Shown: positions 11,737 to 23,455, numbered from the stretch's first letter. The stretch is DNA of 55,000 nucleotides from Halisarca cf. caerulea (GCA_963170055.1 CAUJGJ010000258.1:366101-421100), one strand, 5' to 3'. Numbers and translations: made by a program. Notes: generated by a model from the letters alone, not told the origin.

Positions 11737-14700
11737 AGCATACATTCTGAATGGACTTATTTACAATTATCCATTACCAACTTTAAATCAGACAAACATA
11801 CAGTACATATACATACGTACTTTGAAGACAAGCTATTTCTGTACATGAAACACGACCATCTCCCAAACAGGTACTGGAATGGTAGAAAACAAAGACAAAC
11901 AGTCATTTAGTCCTTGGGCAAGCACAGTGTATTCATACTTGCACAACCAGCACAGCTCACCAGTTGTTACATCCATCGGAAGCGGGGAAGGTGTCTCCTG
12001 GGTTGTACACTTTACCTTCATATCTACAGCGGCAACTAGCACAACAACTGTCAAGACCAGCTGGGATGAGGTCTTCAGATGAGCAGTTCACCCTCAGACA
12101 CAGAACAGCCTACAGATGGACAGAGAATAAAACAAAACAATCTCGGCAATATTAAATGTATTCCCTTTCTTGTGTGTCAAAAGCTAAATAATCTATTTTC
12201 AGCCGGCAGTTTGGACATTTTCTGTGACATTACAGAACATCACAGAACCACAATACTGCTATGTAGCTACATACGTACACACGTCATCCAATACACTACC
12301 TACAGCACAGAGGACCCCCTTCTTACACAATGCATGCATATACGCAGGTATCTCTACACTTGGAACTCCACATGGTATTGATAGTAAGTCTTTTGTATCA
12401 TTATGCATGCTGTGCCCAAAATGTATGCTTGGGCGGCCATTTTAAACACCATCACCATGTATGCACTGCACTCCATTACAAGACAGTGCACACTCACGGC
12501 ACAGAGCACCCCCTTCGTGCACTGGTGACCACATCCATTAGAACAGCACTTCTCATCAAATGCACAGTCATCATCACTGTTGCACAGCTCAGCACAAACT
12601 CCTATTTCTGATCCAGGAGGGAGGACACTTGGACACATCACTGGATGTAGAAAGAATGACTAGTAAGTGGCATACACGCACCGTAAATACATATGTTGTA
12701 CAATGTACAACTGTTGTTAACACTCCTCTACACTAGACATACATTGCACTTACTCTTAGGTCTGCAAGCTCTTCTAGTACATGCAACAGCTCCTGTATTC
12801 AAGCACGTGCTAAGTAAACAATACAAACACAAACCCAACTGTAAAATACATCTGTATAAAAATCATGTATCAATATTATGCAAATAATACTGTACTCTAC
12901 AAATAAAAACTTGTGTAAACCAGCAATAAATTTATAGGGGAGAATTTTTGCGAAGACAGTGAGTGCAATACTTTTGTAAGGCTTCTCGATTGGTGTGCAA
13001 TATTCTAGTACTGCTGTATCATTTGGCCACATTACAAGTATGTATGACTAAGTACTAACGACTCTGCAATGTGAGATACAGTCACAACTCATTTATCCAG
13101 CACTGGATTATCCAACAGTGGATTATCCGAAAACCTCATTTATCCAACACATTTTATGAAGGACAGACATGGCCAGATAAACAATTAAGGGCCCACTATA
13201 CTCAATTCTTCAGTCTTTAAGATTAAGATTCTCTTCTCACTGTTTCACCTCAGTGCTTATTATTTTTAAATAAAATTAAATGCTATTATATTACATTATA
13301 TTATTAGTGCTGTCCATAATGGATGTCTCTGAGTCAGTGGTTAAGAGAAGAATGATAGGTACATATACAGTATAAGATCTCGATGATTAGAATATCTGAT
13401 TTAATTCAAACATTGATGAATGTACGTACCATTCCTAATGTATGGAGTACATATGTGGTTGGTTAATTAGAACTTATGGATAGTTAGAAATTCTTTACTG
13501 AAAAATCAAGGTTCTAATTAAAGAGATTTTATTGTACGTAGATTCGACAGAGGACACTATTGTTAATAGTTCACCTGTTTTACTGTTGACCAGCTGCAAT
13601 GTATACCAACATGTATCAATTATAACTTATAAAGCTGCAATTGAGGAAAATCTTGACTACTGGTAAGACTTTAACTTACTTATTCTAATGTACATGCTTA
13701 TAAGGTAACATTTCCTGATTCATTAATAAAATTCACAAATGTAGTACAATCACAAAATTCCAGAAAATTTAACACTCTCTACTGCTACAGTGTGCATACT
13801 AGTCAATTATCATAGCATTACAGTGTGAATATTATAATATACATGTGTACATATACAGGGTTTTAGCTAAAGCAGGGTAGCACTGCAGGGTGGTACCACC
13901 CTGCTTTCATTTTCCCCACCCTGCTTTCATTTTCCCCACCCTGCTTTCATTCTCCCCATATACCCTGCTTTCATCCTCCCCACCCTGCTTTCATTCTCCC
14001 CACCCTGCTTTTATTCTTGTGTGAGATCATGGGAATTATGAGTACAGGGGCAGAAATCAATCACTTTTGTGCATGGATTAGTTAATTTTGCTTTACATTG
14101 ACTTGGATAAAACAAATTGTGGCAAGAATTCACTGTACTGCAATCACTGGCTTAGGCTATACCCCTCACCCCCCTGCTATAGAAAAATTCTGGCTAGAAC
14201 ACTGCATATATACTATAACATACACCTATTCTGAACATAATCATATTATTGCAGCAAAAATATTACTGTAAACTAACCATGTGTTGCATCCGTCAGTTGA
14301 GTTGAAGGTATCACCAGGGTTGTAGGTTTGGCCATTATAGTCACATTCTGCATGGGAGAATAATAACACACACTGCATTGTGCGATGACGCATACATATG
14401 TATGTACATACAATACACAAAAAGGCAGTGCTAGAAATAAGGAGCAAATGGTGGTTGGAAAAGTCTTAGCATTATCATTTTTGATCAGATAAGATCAGCT
14501 TTGCACAGGCATATTTTAGAGAAGTACACATCTGCCACCATACAAGTACAACATACTGGGTAAAATTGAAAATACATGCATACATACGTAGACACAGTAC
14601 AAATGATCAACTGGGTAACATCTCGAGTGAATATGAAATGAGCTGTCAGGCAGTGCTCAGCCTAATGTCTGACCAAAACGTTTTTGGGTCAGACAATGTC

Positions 14701-17700
14701 TGAATGCTGACCATTATTTCTAACACTGATACGTAGGTGCTTAAAATACCATTCTATACACTGATAATATATATCCAAAGGTGAACAATCAGTTAGAGAG
14801 AGTTTGCTAAGGACACATGTCATGTGGAGCATGCATACATGTGTACCTACGTACTACTAGGGGTAGTGGGCATTGGTTAGTCAGCCCTAGTACATGTGTA
14901 CGTACATGTAACATGAAAATCTCACTTGAAGGGCATTCATTAAGAGCTACACATCTGTTCTGAGCTCGATCAATGACTTGTCCTCTTGGACAAGCACAGC
15001 CCTGTGTGCAGATTGCCGGGCATGGTACCAGGGGTTGATCACAGGTTCCATCACATGGAGCACATTGAGGATAGTAGATCTGACCTTTCACTGGACATTC
15101 TACAGCATTGGATGCGTGGACACACTTACTAAACACCTTAACATCCATCCAGCTGTACATGTATGCAAACACTGCCCATGCTGCTCATACATGTACAGCG
15201 ATATGTACCTGTCTATACGACCACTCAACAGACAAATAGTGGTCTCCATAAACAGGAGCTAGGTAGGTAGGTGCATTGGTGTCAATGAGGTGTAATGTAC
15301 ACTAATCTACTGTGGTCTACACACATATTGACAAGTAATCCTTGTATATACGAACCACTGTACTTCATTGCATAAACAAATAGAATATGAGCAAGTATGT
15401 ACACTCACATATACAAAGACCACAAACCGTATATAACCTACATCTCTTTTGGTTCTTACCTGGAGGGAACAGGGTAGAGTTTTGAAAGCACACTTTGTGC
15501 GATGATACAAATCTCCTTGTACTATGATAAAAATACTGTTTAGTGGCATAGTTTCGTACCCCTCTTCCCCATGCATGGAGTAGGTACACACACTGATCAA
15601 GTGATATATCTCTACTGGTGTAGGAATACACAAATACATAGGAAGTGTTAGAAATAAGGAGCAAATGGTGGTTGGAAAAATGTCCTAGCATTGTCATTTT
15701 GGGTCAGATTAGATCAGCTTTGCTCCATCATATTTGAGAGATATACACATGTGCCGCAATACAAGTGCAACATACTGGGTAAAATGAAACATACGTACAT
15801 ACGTACATACATAGTCACTCACAGTACAATGACTTGGTAACATCTCCATGTGTATGTGAAATGAGATCTGATGTCAGGTAGTGCTCTGCCAAAATGTCTA
15901 ATTCAAACTTTTTGGGGGTCAGATAATGCCTGAATGCTGACCATTATTTCTAACACTGATAGGTACTCGAAATACCATACTATACACTGTGAATACCGCA
16001 TGGGCGCCAATTTTCACGGGACTCTATTTTCGTGAATTTCGTGAATGAGCCAACATTCATAACAATACAATTGCAAATATTCGGTTAGATACATAGTCTA
16101 TTTGTCCAAGATATAGTAGGGACTGGTCCATTTGCAAAAATAAAATCGCAAATTACAGCCAAGTTCTTGATTCACAAAATATACATCCCATGAAAATTAG
16201 TGTCTATACGGGATATTATACCAATGGTGAACAATCAGCTAGAGAGAAATTATTCAGGACACATGTCATGTAGAGCAGGCATACACAGTGTTTCCCCCAG
16301 ACAAATATTGAAGAAGGGGGGGGGGGGTATGAACCAGATCAAATCACTTAAAAAATATGGCGGTTAGTGCATGCTGCTGGGTGCCTGGCTTTGTAGTTTT
16401 CTTGGCTGAAACTCTGTTTTAAAATTTCACAATTAGCATTGGGTATTTGCTCGAGTGAACAACTATATTGAACATATTGTATGGTTATTATCAGTGAAAA
16501 TATGTTTATTATTAGAGTAGAGTTGTTTCTGGCTTTTTGTCAAGCTTTTAGTGTACTACATTAAAGTTGGAAGTTTTGCTATCCAAGATTATACCAGGGC
16601 GCAGTGCCCCCTACCCCTCTTTGGGGGAAACACTGCATATACATGTGTACCTACTACTAGGTATGTGGGCATTGGTTAGTCAGCCCTAGTACATGTGTAC
16701 GTACATGTAACATGAAAATCTCACTTGAAGGGCATTCACTAAGAGCTACACATCTGTTCTGAGCTCGATCAATGACTTGTCCTCTTGGACAAGCACAGCC
16801 CTGTTTACAGATGGCCAGGCATGGTACCAGGGGTTGATTACAGCTTCCATCACATGGAGCACATTGAGGATAGTAGATCTGACCTTTCACTGGACATTCT
16901 ACAGCATTGGATGCGTGGACACACTTACTAAACACCTTAACATCCATCCAGCTGTACATGTATGCAAACACTGCCATGCTGCTCATACATGTACAGTGAT
17001 ACGTACATATGTACCTGTCTGTAAGACCACTCAACAGACAAATAGTGGTCTCCATAAACAGGTGCTCCTCTATAGGAGCTAGGTAGGTAGGTGCATTGGT
17101 GTCAATGAGGTGTAATGTATATACACTAATCTACTGTGTCTACACACACATTGACAAGCGATCCTCATACGTATATATATATGAACCACTGTACTTCATG
17201 CATAAACAAATAGAATATGAGCAAGTATGTACACTCACATATACAAAGACCACAAACCGTATAGCCTACATCTCTTTTGGTTCTTACCTGGAGGGCACAG
17301 GGTAGAGTTTGGAAAGCACACTTTGCGCGATGATACAAATCTCCTTATACTATGATAAAAATACTGTTTAGAGGCATAGTTTCGTACCCCTCTTCCCCAT
17401 GCATGGAGTAGGTACACACACTGATCCAGTGATATATCTCTACTGGTGTCATCAGTAACACGCTTCCTGGCAAATTGCATAGTGAGAATTCCACCACTCC
17501 GTGACACTGAAGCTTCTTGAAGGTCAGAATTGGCATCCTCTTGAGGCATAGACTTAGATGTGGCATATCTAGTGTAGGTGGAATGAGGACATGGTTCAGA
17601 GTGATGGAACAGCTTTGAGGGGGGGGGGGGGGGGGGGCAAATGGAGTGTATAACAGATGTAGTCATGATGCAAGCAAGGTGATGATAATTGCAGAAACCA

Positions 17701-19397
17701 CAGGGAAAATGGTAACACGGGGGGGGGGGGGGTGGATGGTGCTAGGGTGGTGCTGGTGATGTAGGGTGAGGCAGGGGATGTTGTGACAAAGGGGACATAG
17801 TAATACAGAGAGGGTGGTGACAAGAGAGAGTTGAGATGGAAGATGCTGGTGCATGATAGCAGTAAAGAGGTGACACATAGAGTGGCATACAATTAATGCA
17901 ATTAGACTTTTTCAAAGCACATAAATACTCGAGGAGGGACAAATGGTCACTAAAAAATAAAGGGGACAGCGGGCAGCCATATTTTAAATGAAACATCAAA
18001 TTTTCAAAGGGGGGCAAATGCCACCTCCCCCCTCCACACACACAGCCCCTCCCTGTACCTCTACCTGGTCCCTGTAGGGATATCCTATGGCAAAAGGCTT
18101 CCCAGTCTAAATACCCTGCTGGTACCCAATACTCTGGCTGCTAGTAGCACCCTGATACCCTGGTACCCTCCTATAAGGGAACCCTGACAATGTATGGAAA
18201 GCAACTTATTCTCACCCGTCAACTATGAAGCTGTTTCCACTGCCATCCGCAGCACCAACCACCACGTCACTCTGCGGCTGTAGAGAACACATTAAAGGGG
18301 GCATAAAATTAACAGGTTTAACGCAATCAACAAGTATCACACAATTAATAGTTTGAATTAAATAGACATTAGTAGAACTATACGTGTATTAGCAAAATGA
18401 ATACCATGCAGTATTCATTAGAGCATAATAAATGGTCTACCTTACAGTGATGTTACTGTATCTAGTAGCATGGTGCAGCTTTTGTGAGTGACAGAAGTGA
18501 GATTTAGAAGGAAATTGATGTCAACCCTGTCCTCCACCTTTATGACAAAATTTATTAGTCTAACCAAGAAAATTTTGTCAGAGGAAAAGGTCAGCAATGG
18601 AAAACTGAGGAATGTAGACATAAGCACTGTAGTCTACTGTACATAGGTACCATGAATCTGTTGAGAGAGAAGCCGATGCCAACCCAACCAGGGGTGTTAG
18701 CAGAAACCTGGAAGTATACCACATCTCCTCTCACAGTCCAGTTTGCAGTATAGCCTAAAGGTGAACTCCGAACGCCAGTGCAGGGATCTGAAAAAGAGAA
18801 TGAAACACAGAAGTTAGCAACAAAAAGATTGTAACACGTGGAAGTAACAATAGCATTGTCTAAAACACGTCCTAACACCAACATCTCAACCATAGCACAT
18901 CAGTAAACACATAACAGGCAGCCTTATATCTACCAGCACATTTCTTACCTTGTGGGCAGTTTGGGCCAGGGCACAGGACTTGCCCTGCAGAAGAAATACA
19001 ACCGATCAATACGACGTCGTAGATACTCACTCATTGGGTCGAGTATCTTTGGTTAATACGACATGTACTTCGCAGGGTGATCTATTTCGAATTAATATAA
19101 TCATACAAAATGATAACCACGTGCAAAAACTATGCTGCGAAGGAGTCTAAAACACTGAAGGCACGCAGGTCAATTCCGAAGTGCTGAAAAATTAAAGAAC
19201 TATAATATATCTATGGGATACATACGTATTTAGTAAGTAAGTACATGTGTGCATTATACTGCAATCGTAGTTTAGAGTGTCTATGCTGCAACATACGAGG
19301 AGACCACTGTATATGAGCCAGAAGTAAGTGCACATGGATTACCTTGGACATCACACAACAGAGAAAGCAAGATTGGGGCAACCAACGCAAACTTCAT
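8676..19397 (-). CDS. Gene B: secreted DOMON-TIL2-VWC/WAP multidomain protein
   Basis: Twenty exons: 19397-19343, 18984-18949, 18787-18651, 18277-18216, 17568-17288, 16898-16725, 15099-14926, 14347-14278, 12809-12754, 12640-12498, 12109-11961, 11873-11821, 11486-11417, 10802-10747, 10637-10495, 10261-10113, 10013-9961, 9674-9626, 9436-9265, 8708-8676. Lengths sum to 2115 nt (704 aa plus stop), and all phases agree. Approximate residues: signal peptide 1-18; DOMON 32-190; TIL domains 190-248 and 248-306, ten Cys each; VWC units starting near 306, 412, 463 and 569; eight-Cys WAP domains 348-396 and 505-553; cationic Cys-rich tail 620-704. A TATA box lies 55 bp upstream. Known WAP and TIL domains inhibit proteases, and VWC often binds growth factors or matrix. 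The combined role is unknown. P1 diverges from it. Confidence 0.8.
8759..9085. repeat. 43-bp tandem repeat, about 7.5 copies
   Basis: The unit contains CTTGTACGTGTACAGACAGC and CTGTCAATAGATGTACAT; successive starts are 8761, 8804, 8847, 8890, 8933 and 8976. One unit near 9019 is shortened. It lies in the last intron of gene B; the same intron of genes C and D has only one to two degenerate units. Confidence 0.9.
9265..9674 (-). CDS. Gene B cationic Cys-rich tail exons
   Basis: Exons 9674-9626 (phase 1 to 2) and 9436-9265 (phase 2 to 0). They encode CTHSLCQSEPKATC, then PCNGG, CQACYYDDEERSVPKKC, RYRCGENP, KKCLRKWAKCVAKKYKKK. Rich in Lys/Arg and Cys; no family recognised. The same two exons end genes C and D with over 85% identity by eye. 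Confidence 0.7.
9826..9876. repeat. (CA)n microsatellite
   Basis: A CA tract in the intron between exons 9674-9626 and 10013-9961. The same intron in genes C and D carries a CA tract too. Confidence 0.9.
9961..11486 (-). CDS. Gene B second VWC-VWC-WAP-VWC unit
   Basis: Exons 11486-11417, 10802-10747, 10637-10495, 10261-10113 and 10013-9961. The first two make a VWC core, CDYNGKTYNPGD with DGCNTC and FCSEGGSVGC. The third is a full WAP domain (GVCAELCSSDDDC, DEKCCSNGCGHQC). The fourth starts with a VWC-type tail (NCSSEDLIPAGPDSCCASC) and opens the next VWC (YEGKVYNPGD), closed by the fifth (CTCQGDGRVSCTEIAC). Exon order, lengths (70, 56, 143, 149, 53) and phases equal those of 14347-11821, so one of the two arose by internal duplication. 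Confidence 0.75.
11626..11734. repeat. (CA)n microsatellite
   Basis: About 100 bp of CA in the gene B intron between exons 11873-11821 and 11486-11417, the position equivalent to the tract at 9826. Confidence 0.9.
11821..14347 (-). CDS. Gene B first VWC-WAP-VWC unit
   Basis: Exons 14347-14278, 12809-12754, 12640-12498, 12109-11961 and 11873-11821. VWC core: CDYNGQTYNPGD, DGCNTC, TCLNTGAVACTRRAC. WAP: CPSVLPPGSEIGVCAELC, DDDCAFDEKCCSNGCGHQC, all eight Cys present. The fourth exon gives NCSSEDLIPAG and CCASC, then a new VWC start. Phase chain 1-2-1-0-2-1. Gene D has a single copy of this unit. Confidence 0.75.
13856..14204. mobile_element. TIR element containing a 21-bp tandem repeat
   Basis: Ends CAGGGTTTTAGCTA and inverted GGCTAGAACACTG. 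Inside, about six copies of a 21-bp unit (CACCCTGCTTTCATTTTCCCC) span 13899-14026. It lies in the gene B intron between 14278 and 12809. CAGTG-type ends suggest hAT-like origin, but no clear 8-bp target duplication was seen. Confidence 0.5.
14426..14731. mobile_element. CAGTG-ended TIR element, copy 1
   Basis: Left end CAGTGCTAGAAATAA, right end TTATTTCTAACACTG, about 306 bp, non-coding. A second copy lies at 15647-15958 and a truncated one at 41647-41695. Confidence 0.6.
14926..15099 (-). CDS. Gene B second TIL domain exon
   Basis: 174 nt, phase 1 to phase 1, encoding a ten-cysteine trypsin-inhibitor-like domain: ECPVKGQIYYPQCAPCDGTC, then PAICTQGCACPRGQ and NRCVALNEC. Because both ends are phase 1, it can be added or skipped without a frame change. 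It is a near copy of 16725-16898 and came with flanking sequence. Confidence 0.8.
15470..15621 (-). pseudogene. Truncated copy of the last DOMON exon
   Basis: Matches the second half of exon 17568-17288 (DISLDQCVYLLHAWGRG and VCFQNSTL) and keeps its donor. The first half and the acceptor are lost, so it cannot be spliced in. It was carried by the same local duplication as the second TIL exon. Confidence 0.7.
15647..15958. mobile_element. CAGTG-ended TIR element, copy 2
   Basis: AGTGTTAGAAATAAGG at the left, TTATTTCTAACACTG at the right. Homologous throughout to 14426-14731; the two copies arose by the local duplication in gene B. Confidence 0.6.
15994..16213. mobile_element. TIR MITE, ACCGTAT-type ends
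   Basis: Left CCGCATGGGCGCCAATTTTC, right end the inverted match CCCGTATAGACACTAATTTTC. About 220 bp, non-coding. Confidence 0.6.
16286..16636. mobile_element. TIR element with CAGTGTTTCCCCC ends
   Basis: CAGTGTTTCCCCCAGA at the left and TTTGGGGGAAACACTG at the right, about 350 bp, non-coding. It sits in the intron between the two TIL exons of gene B. Confidence 0.6.
16725..16898 (-). CDS. Gene B first TIL domain exon
   Basis: 174 nt, phase 1 to 1. Ten cysteines in the TIL pattern: ECPVKGQIYYPQC, CDGSC, LVPCLAICKQGCACPRGQ, RCVALSEC. TIL domains inhibit serine proteases in many secreted proteins. The reactive-site loop cannot be assigned to a target here. Confidence 0.8.
17288..18787 (-). 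CDS. Gene B DOMON exons
   Basis: Exons 18787-18651 (phase 1 to 0), 18277-18216 (0 to 2) and 17568-17288 (2 to 1). Domain order: DPCTG, YTANWTVRGDVVYFQV, GWVGIGFS, SDVVVGAADGSG, then LTMQFARKRV, HAWGRG and the His-containing YHSIRRF strand. This three-exon layout is kept in genes A and C. Poly-G runs at about 17619 and 17720 lie just upstream in the intron. Confidence 0.8.
18949..18984 (-). CDS. Gene B linker exon
   Basis: 36 nt, phase 1 to 1, encoding GQVLCPGPNCPQ between the signal peptide and the DOMON. An exon of the same length and nearly the same sequence is at 43973-44008 in gene C. Gene A appears to lack it. Confidence 0.7.
19343..19397 (-). CDS. Gene B signal-peptide exon
   Basis: MKFALVAPILLSLLCDVQ, ending in phase 1 at gtaatc. 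A short hydrophobic secretion signal; the paralogue in gene C reads MKLALVTLILLSLLCDAQ. Confidence 0.8.
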
Positions 19398-19451
19398 TGC
19401 AGCTGTCTTCGGTTGGAGGAGGCTGACGAGGAAGAATAATATGCATTGTGG

Positions 19452-19458
19452 TTTTATA
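19452..19458 (-). promoter_or_regulatory. TATA box of gene B
   Basis: GCTATAAAACC on the minus strand, 55 bp before the ATG; the same box precedes gene C. Confidence 0.55.
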
Positions 19459-19756
19459 GCAAACGAGTGCCATTTTCTAATTGTTTATCCCGCTCGAGCC
19501 CGCTTCTGCAGGGTTCTAATTGTAGGGGTTTCCTCTTGGAGGTGATGGGACCATGAGAGATTCAAATGAAGGAGACCTATCGTTGCTAGGTGTGCTTGGA
19601 TGATCAAACTACATGACCGAGTAAGCTGCCATGCTTATGGTGTCGCCCTCTGTATAGCAAAGGATATTTACGTCCTCTTTTGCATCACGTCTGCAATCAG
19701 TTAACCTAGTATCAATCCATGTCCAGTGATATATCTTCATGATTTATGATAGGTTT

Positions 19757-19800
19757 AACCATAGACACTCTAAACTACGTAGTTTAGAGGGTCTATGGTT
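19757..19800. repeat. 44-bp palindrome
   Basis: AACCATAGACACTCTAAAC TAC followed by its inverse, with one mismatch. Related hairpins with CATAGA-ACTC arms recur at several places in the window. Confidence 0.8.
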
Positions 19801-21959
19801 TAACTTTATGTCCTTGTACTGCTGAGTTTGAGGATTCAAGTAAGGTAAAGGGGGGTAATTTGGAACACGATGGTAATTTGGAACAGGTCCTGTAACTTTT
19901 GTTGTGGTCAAGTTGCCCAGCAAGCCTTGCTACTGCCAAACTCCCCTAATCGTGGAGACAATATAGATGAGAAATAAGGGATGTAGCTTGTGGTTAACAC
20001 TGCTTTTGGCCTGACTGTTCCGAATTACCCGCTGTCCCAAATCACCCCCCTTTACCTTATTTAACAATAATAGTACACCCTGATGTAGGGTTTAAATACC
20101 CAGGTCATGGAGTTTCCAAATTGTACTACAGGCTGTGGGTCAAGTACAGATGCTGCTGCTCTCAATTGGCTCTGGCAGGGCCAAGAGAATGTACAAAGCT
20201 CCAGCCCCCAACTCAACGACTCACTTAGTCTCCTAGTATTATAGACACTCTGCTGTGGTTATGTAGTTTGGAGTGTCTATCCTAGTACTGGGGAAATCAT
20301 AGATGATGAGAAAACTCTCGTGTCTGTGTTTCAGTCTTCCTTTAACAATTGCTTTGTAGTTGCCTGCATCAAAACTTGGTATGGGGAAAGCATACATAAA
20401 AACTTAATAAATCTCCTTTAGTCTCTTGCATTAGTCCCGATTTATTCACATTCATGCAAAATGCCCATGGTTCTTAGATGTGATATATATATCAATCGGA
20501 TTGTAGATGGCATTATTTGGCATTTACAATCATACTGCATTACACAATTTGCCATCAAACAATCATTAAATTGTGGAGTGTTTTCCCACTTGGGCTGTAA
20601 GGCCATGAATGTGGTCCCCTGCCATAAGTTGCCCCCCTCACTAGTCTGGCCTGCGAGACTACCCCCCAACCACCACCACCACCATGTTACCAATACTAAA
20701 CCATAATCCAACCCAAACCCTAATGCCCCAACAATATAGAATTGATATATTTGATATGCATCCAAGCCAGACACCTATTAGGGGGACAGATTTAAGGTGG
20801 CAGGGCTTCTTCATATGCACAAAACTGAATTGATGTCAGTGTCCACGACACACACATACTATATCTAATATGCATACATGTATGCGTATGGATGCTTGCA
20901 CAATCATCTTTTAGTTTTACTTACTAGCTTGGACACTGCATTTTCTGTGCTGTAAGAAACAGAATTAAATTTTAATGTGCTTGCAAGCACATGCCTGTCA
21001 CATGTAAGATTCAATTTCACAGAAATGCTAGTTTCTTCAGTTTGAAAGCTATAAGTAACAATGAAACCTCTCTAATCCAACACCTCTGTATTCCAAGATT
21101 CTCTCTGATCCAACCGTCTTATGAGGTACAGTCACCATATTAGAGTATGTTAATACAGCGAAACCTCTATAATGAAGACACCATTGGGACCACAGTAAGC
21201 TGTCCTGTATATGAAGGTGTCCTTGCTATACATACTAGAGGTTCCAAATGTACACATGTACAATGTGAGGGACTTCAAATGGGACAGTGCAGGAGTGCCC
21301 TACTTAAGGAGGTTTCTGCATTTCAGAGGTGTCCTTTAATGGAGGTTTCCCTAGCTGTAGTCACTTCATAATCCAACAACCTCCTAATCCAACATATTTC
21401 TCATGTCCCATTGAGTGTCGGGTTAGAGAGGTTTCACTGTAATAAGTGAATGTTAGTGGCACAAATTCAATTTGAAAGCCAAGCTGCATTACCCAGTCAG
21501 ATGTTTAAGAAATAGTTGACACCTGTACCTGATAATGCCTTGTGTTGATGTATTAGAAGCTATTTCTGGCACAATTTGCCCACAGCAACACTTCATCATA
21601 TCCTGAGAGTCATACAAATGTATTTTTACTTGCAGGATGCTTTAGAATGGGCCTTTTCCCAGCTAAAATTGGCTTGAACATTTTGTGCTATTCACTGCAT
21701 TTGGTGAAGGTATGTACAGTGCACAATACTTTGTAAATTGCAGCGGTATATCTGGTATGTGCTTTCGCTGACAATGTTGCCAGTTAAGAGAATATTATAG
21801 TTTGCGGTGATGTGTGGTTGCTTAGCTGCCTTTCCCCTCTGAGATAATTTCCTGAGTCAATAGTGGGATAGTTCAGGATTGAATGATGTAATATAGTGAT
21901 AGCACTAGCTGTAGGTGCTTCCTGTGGTAAAGTCTGAGTCATTTCCTCTGTTCACGGCC

Positions 21960-21967
21960 TATATATA
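21960..21967 (+). promoter_or_regulatory. TATA box of P1
   Basis: CCTATATATACTG, 92 bp before the ATG. The paralogous box upstream of P2 is TATAAAAG at 46456, 81 bp before its ATG. Confidence 0.4.
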
Positions 21968-22051
21968 CTGTAGGAGGTCCTTACCAGGCCTCATGGCACC
22001 AAAGTCAATATATATCATAGTCTGGATTACCATACTTCAGATACATAGATC

Positions 22052-23384
22052 ATGTCTTCTCTACAACTTGTTTCAGTTCTTTTGTTTATCACTTTTTGTC
22101 AAGTTTCTCATTCCCTCATTGTACCCAGTAAGTTGACGTGTATATGTGTATGGGTGTGTGTGGTGGTGGGGGTTTATATATATAGCACACATGCAGGCTG
22201 AACCGTTCTGTGCCACCTGCAAGTTATTTGTTGCTTGAACCTTGTTAGCAAGTCTCCATGATGCAGGAAAGGGGAACTCAGTGCATGATTTGTGGAGTTA
22301 CGAACACTGTGGGAATTGCAGTTGTCTGCAATTTGCCCTGCTAAGCAAATGATTGAATGCATTTCTGAATCCGTTCAGAATATACAAGAATGATCATCTT
22401 TCCCAGCTTCAATGGTACAAGTATCTTCTACAAATGGCAAATTTTCTCTCCTTTCATGTACACACTAAGAACACATGCTATATTGTTTGTGATGTGACAG
22501 AAGCATTTCATGTCATTACTAGCTTAAATCTTTCTTTTCCTGTCTAGCTTGCTATGAAGGAGGCACTCCACGGAAACCAGGTGAAGAATGGCTGTGTTCA
22601 GATGGATGTACTCCATGGTGAGTCTGAACCTATTACTCCAGGACCTATTCAATTAGCTACGTATGTATGTAGTTGCAGACCTTATCTGCCCACACATGAT
22701 ATGCTTATCAGTAAATGACTAGGTGTATATAGTATTTGCTAGGTTGCTAATCTGTGTGTGTGGACCCACAAACCCTACAAAGTGCCTGTACAATCTGTGT
22801 ACAAACTTGATGAAAGTGTTGTGTGACTTTCCAGTGCACCTGGCCACTATCTGCAGACTGTAGGTCTAAAGCCAGATACCCCTATAACACTGCTCAACCT
22901 TCCACTGCCCAGATTATGCTTACCTTCCGTATGGCCGTTACTGTGTGTGTGTATTGGAGGAACTGCAGACTATTGTCTTATCATGTATACTGATTCATCC
23001 ATGATAGCCGCTTTTAATTAAGATCACAAGGTACACTTTCGATGTATTGGAGTATTGGAGTACTTTATATTACCATATGCGCTTTAATTTTTGCGTGGTT
23101 TAATATTCGCGGTATTCGCGGATTGGAAGCCATCTGCGAAAGTTTAGACCCATGAAAATTTAGATCAGGCTCTTGTGTAATGGCAAAACATGGCCATCCG
23201 CAAATATTAAAACGCAAAAATTACTAAAAGACAAAATCTGCCAAATATACACCCCACAACAATTAAAGCCCATACGGTATATCAATTGTACTTTATGCAA
23301 CTATTGTGTTCTTTACATGTATGTATGCACATATCCTCAACATGTATACAAGTACTACATGTGTGTTTGCACCCATACCTGCAT

Positions 23385-23455
<71 letters not shown>

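Larger units (their letters stand above)
19398..22051. other. Divergent promoter region between gene B and P1
   Basis: 2.65 kb without a gene, between two genes transcribed apart. Most of it is paralogous to 44356-46536 between gene C and P2. It holds a 44-bp palindrome (19757-19800), related imperfect palindromes, and pogo-like TIR debris at 21058-21442. Confidence 0.6.

Noticed and set aside
11961..12109. Use of a weaker donor (gtaaca) to reach the tail exon directly
   Set aside because: An overlooked 53-nt exon (10013-9961 and its equivalents) restores phase with normal donors in B and D.
20442..20774. 110-codon minus-strand frame in the divergent spacer
   Set aside because: Its paralogue near 45.3-45.5 kb does not appear to keep the frame; low-complexity Trp run; no coding evidence.
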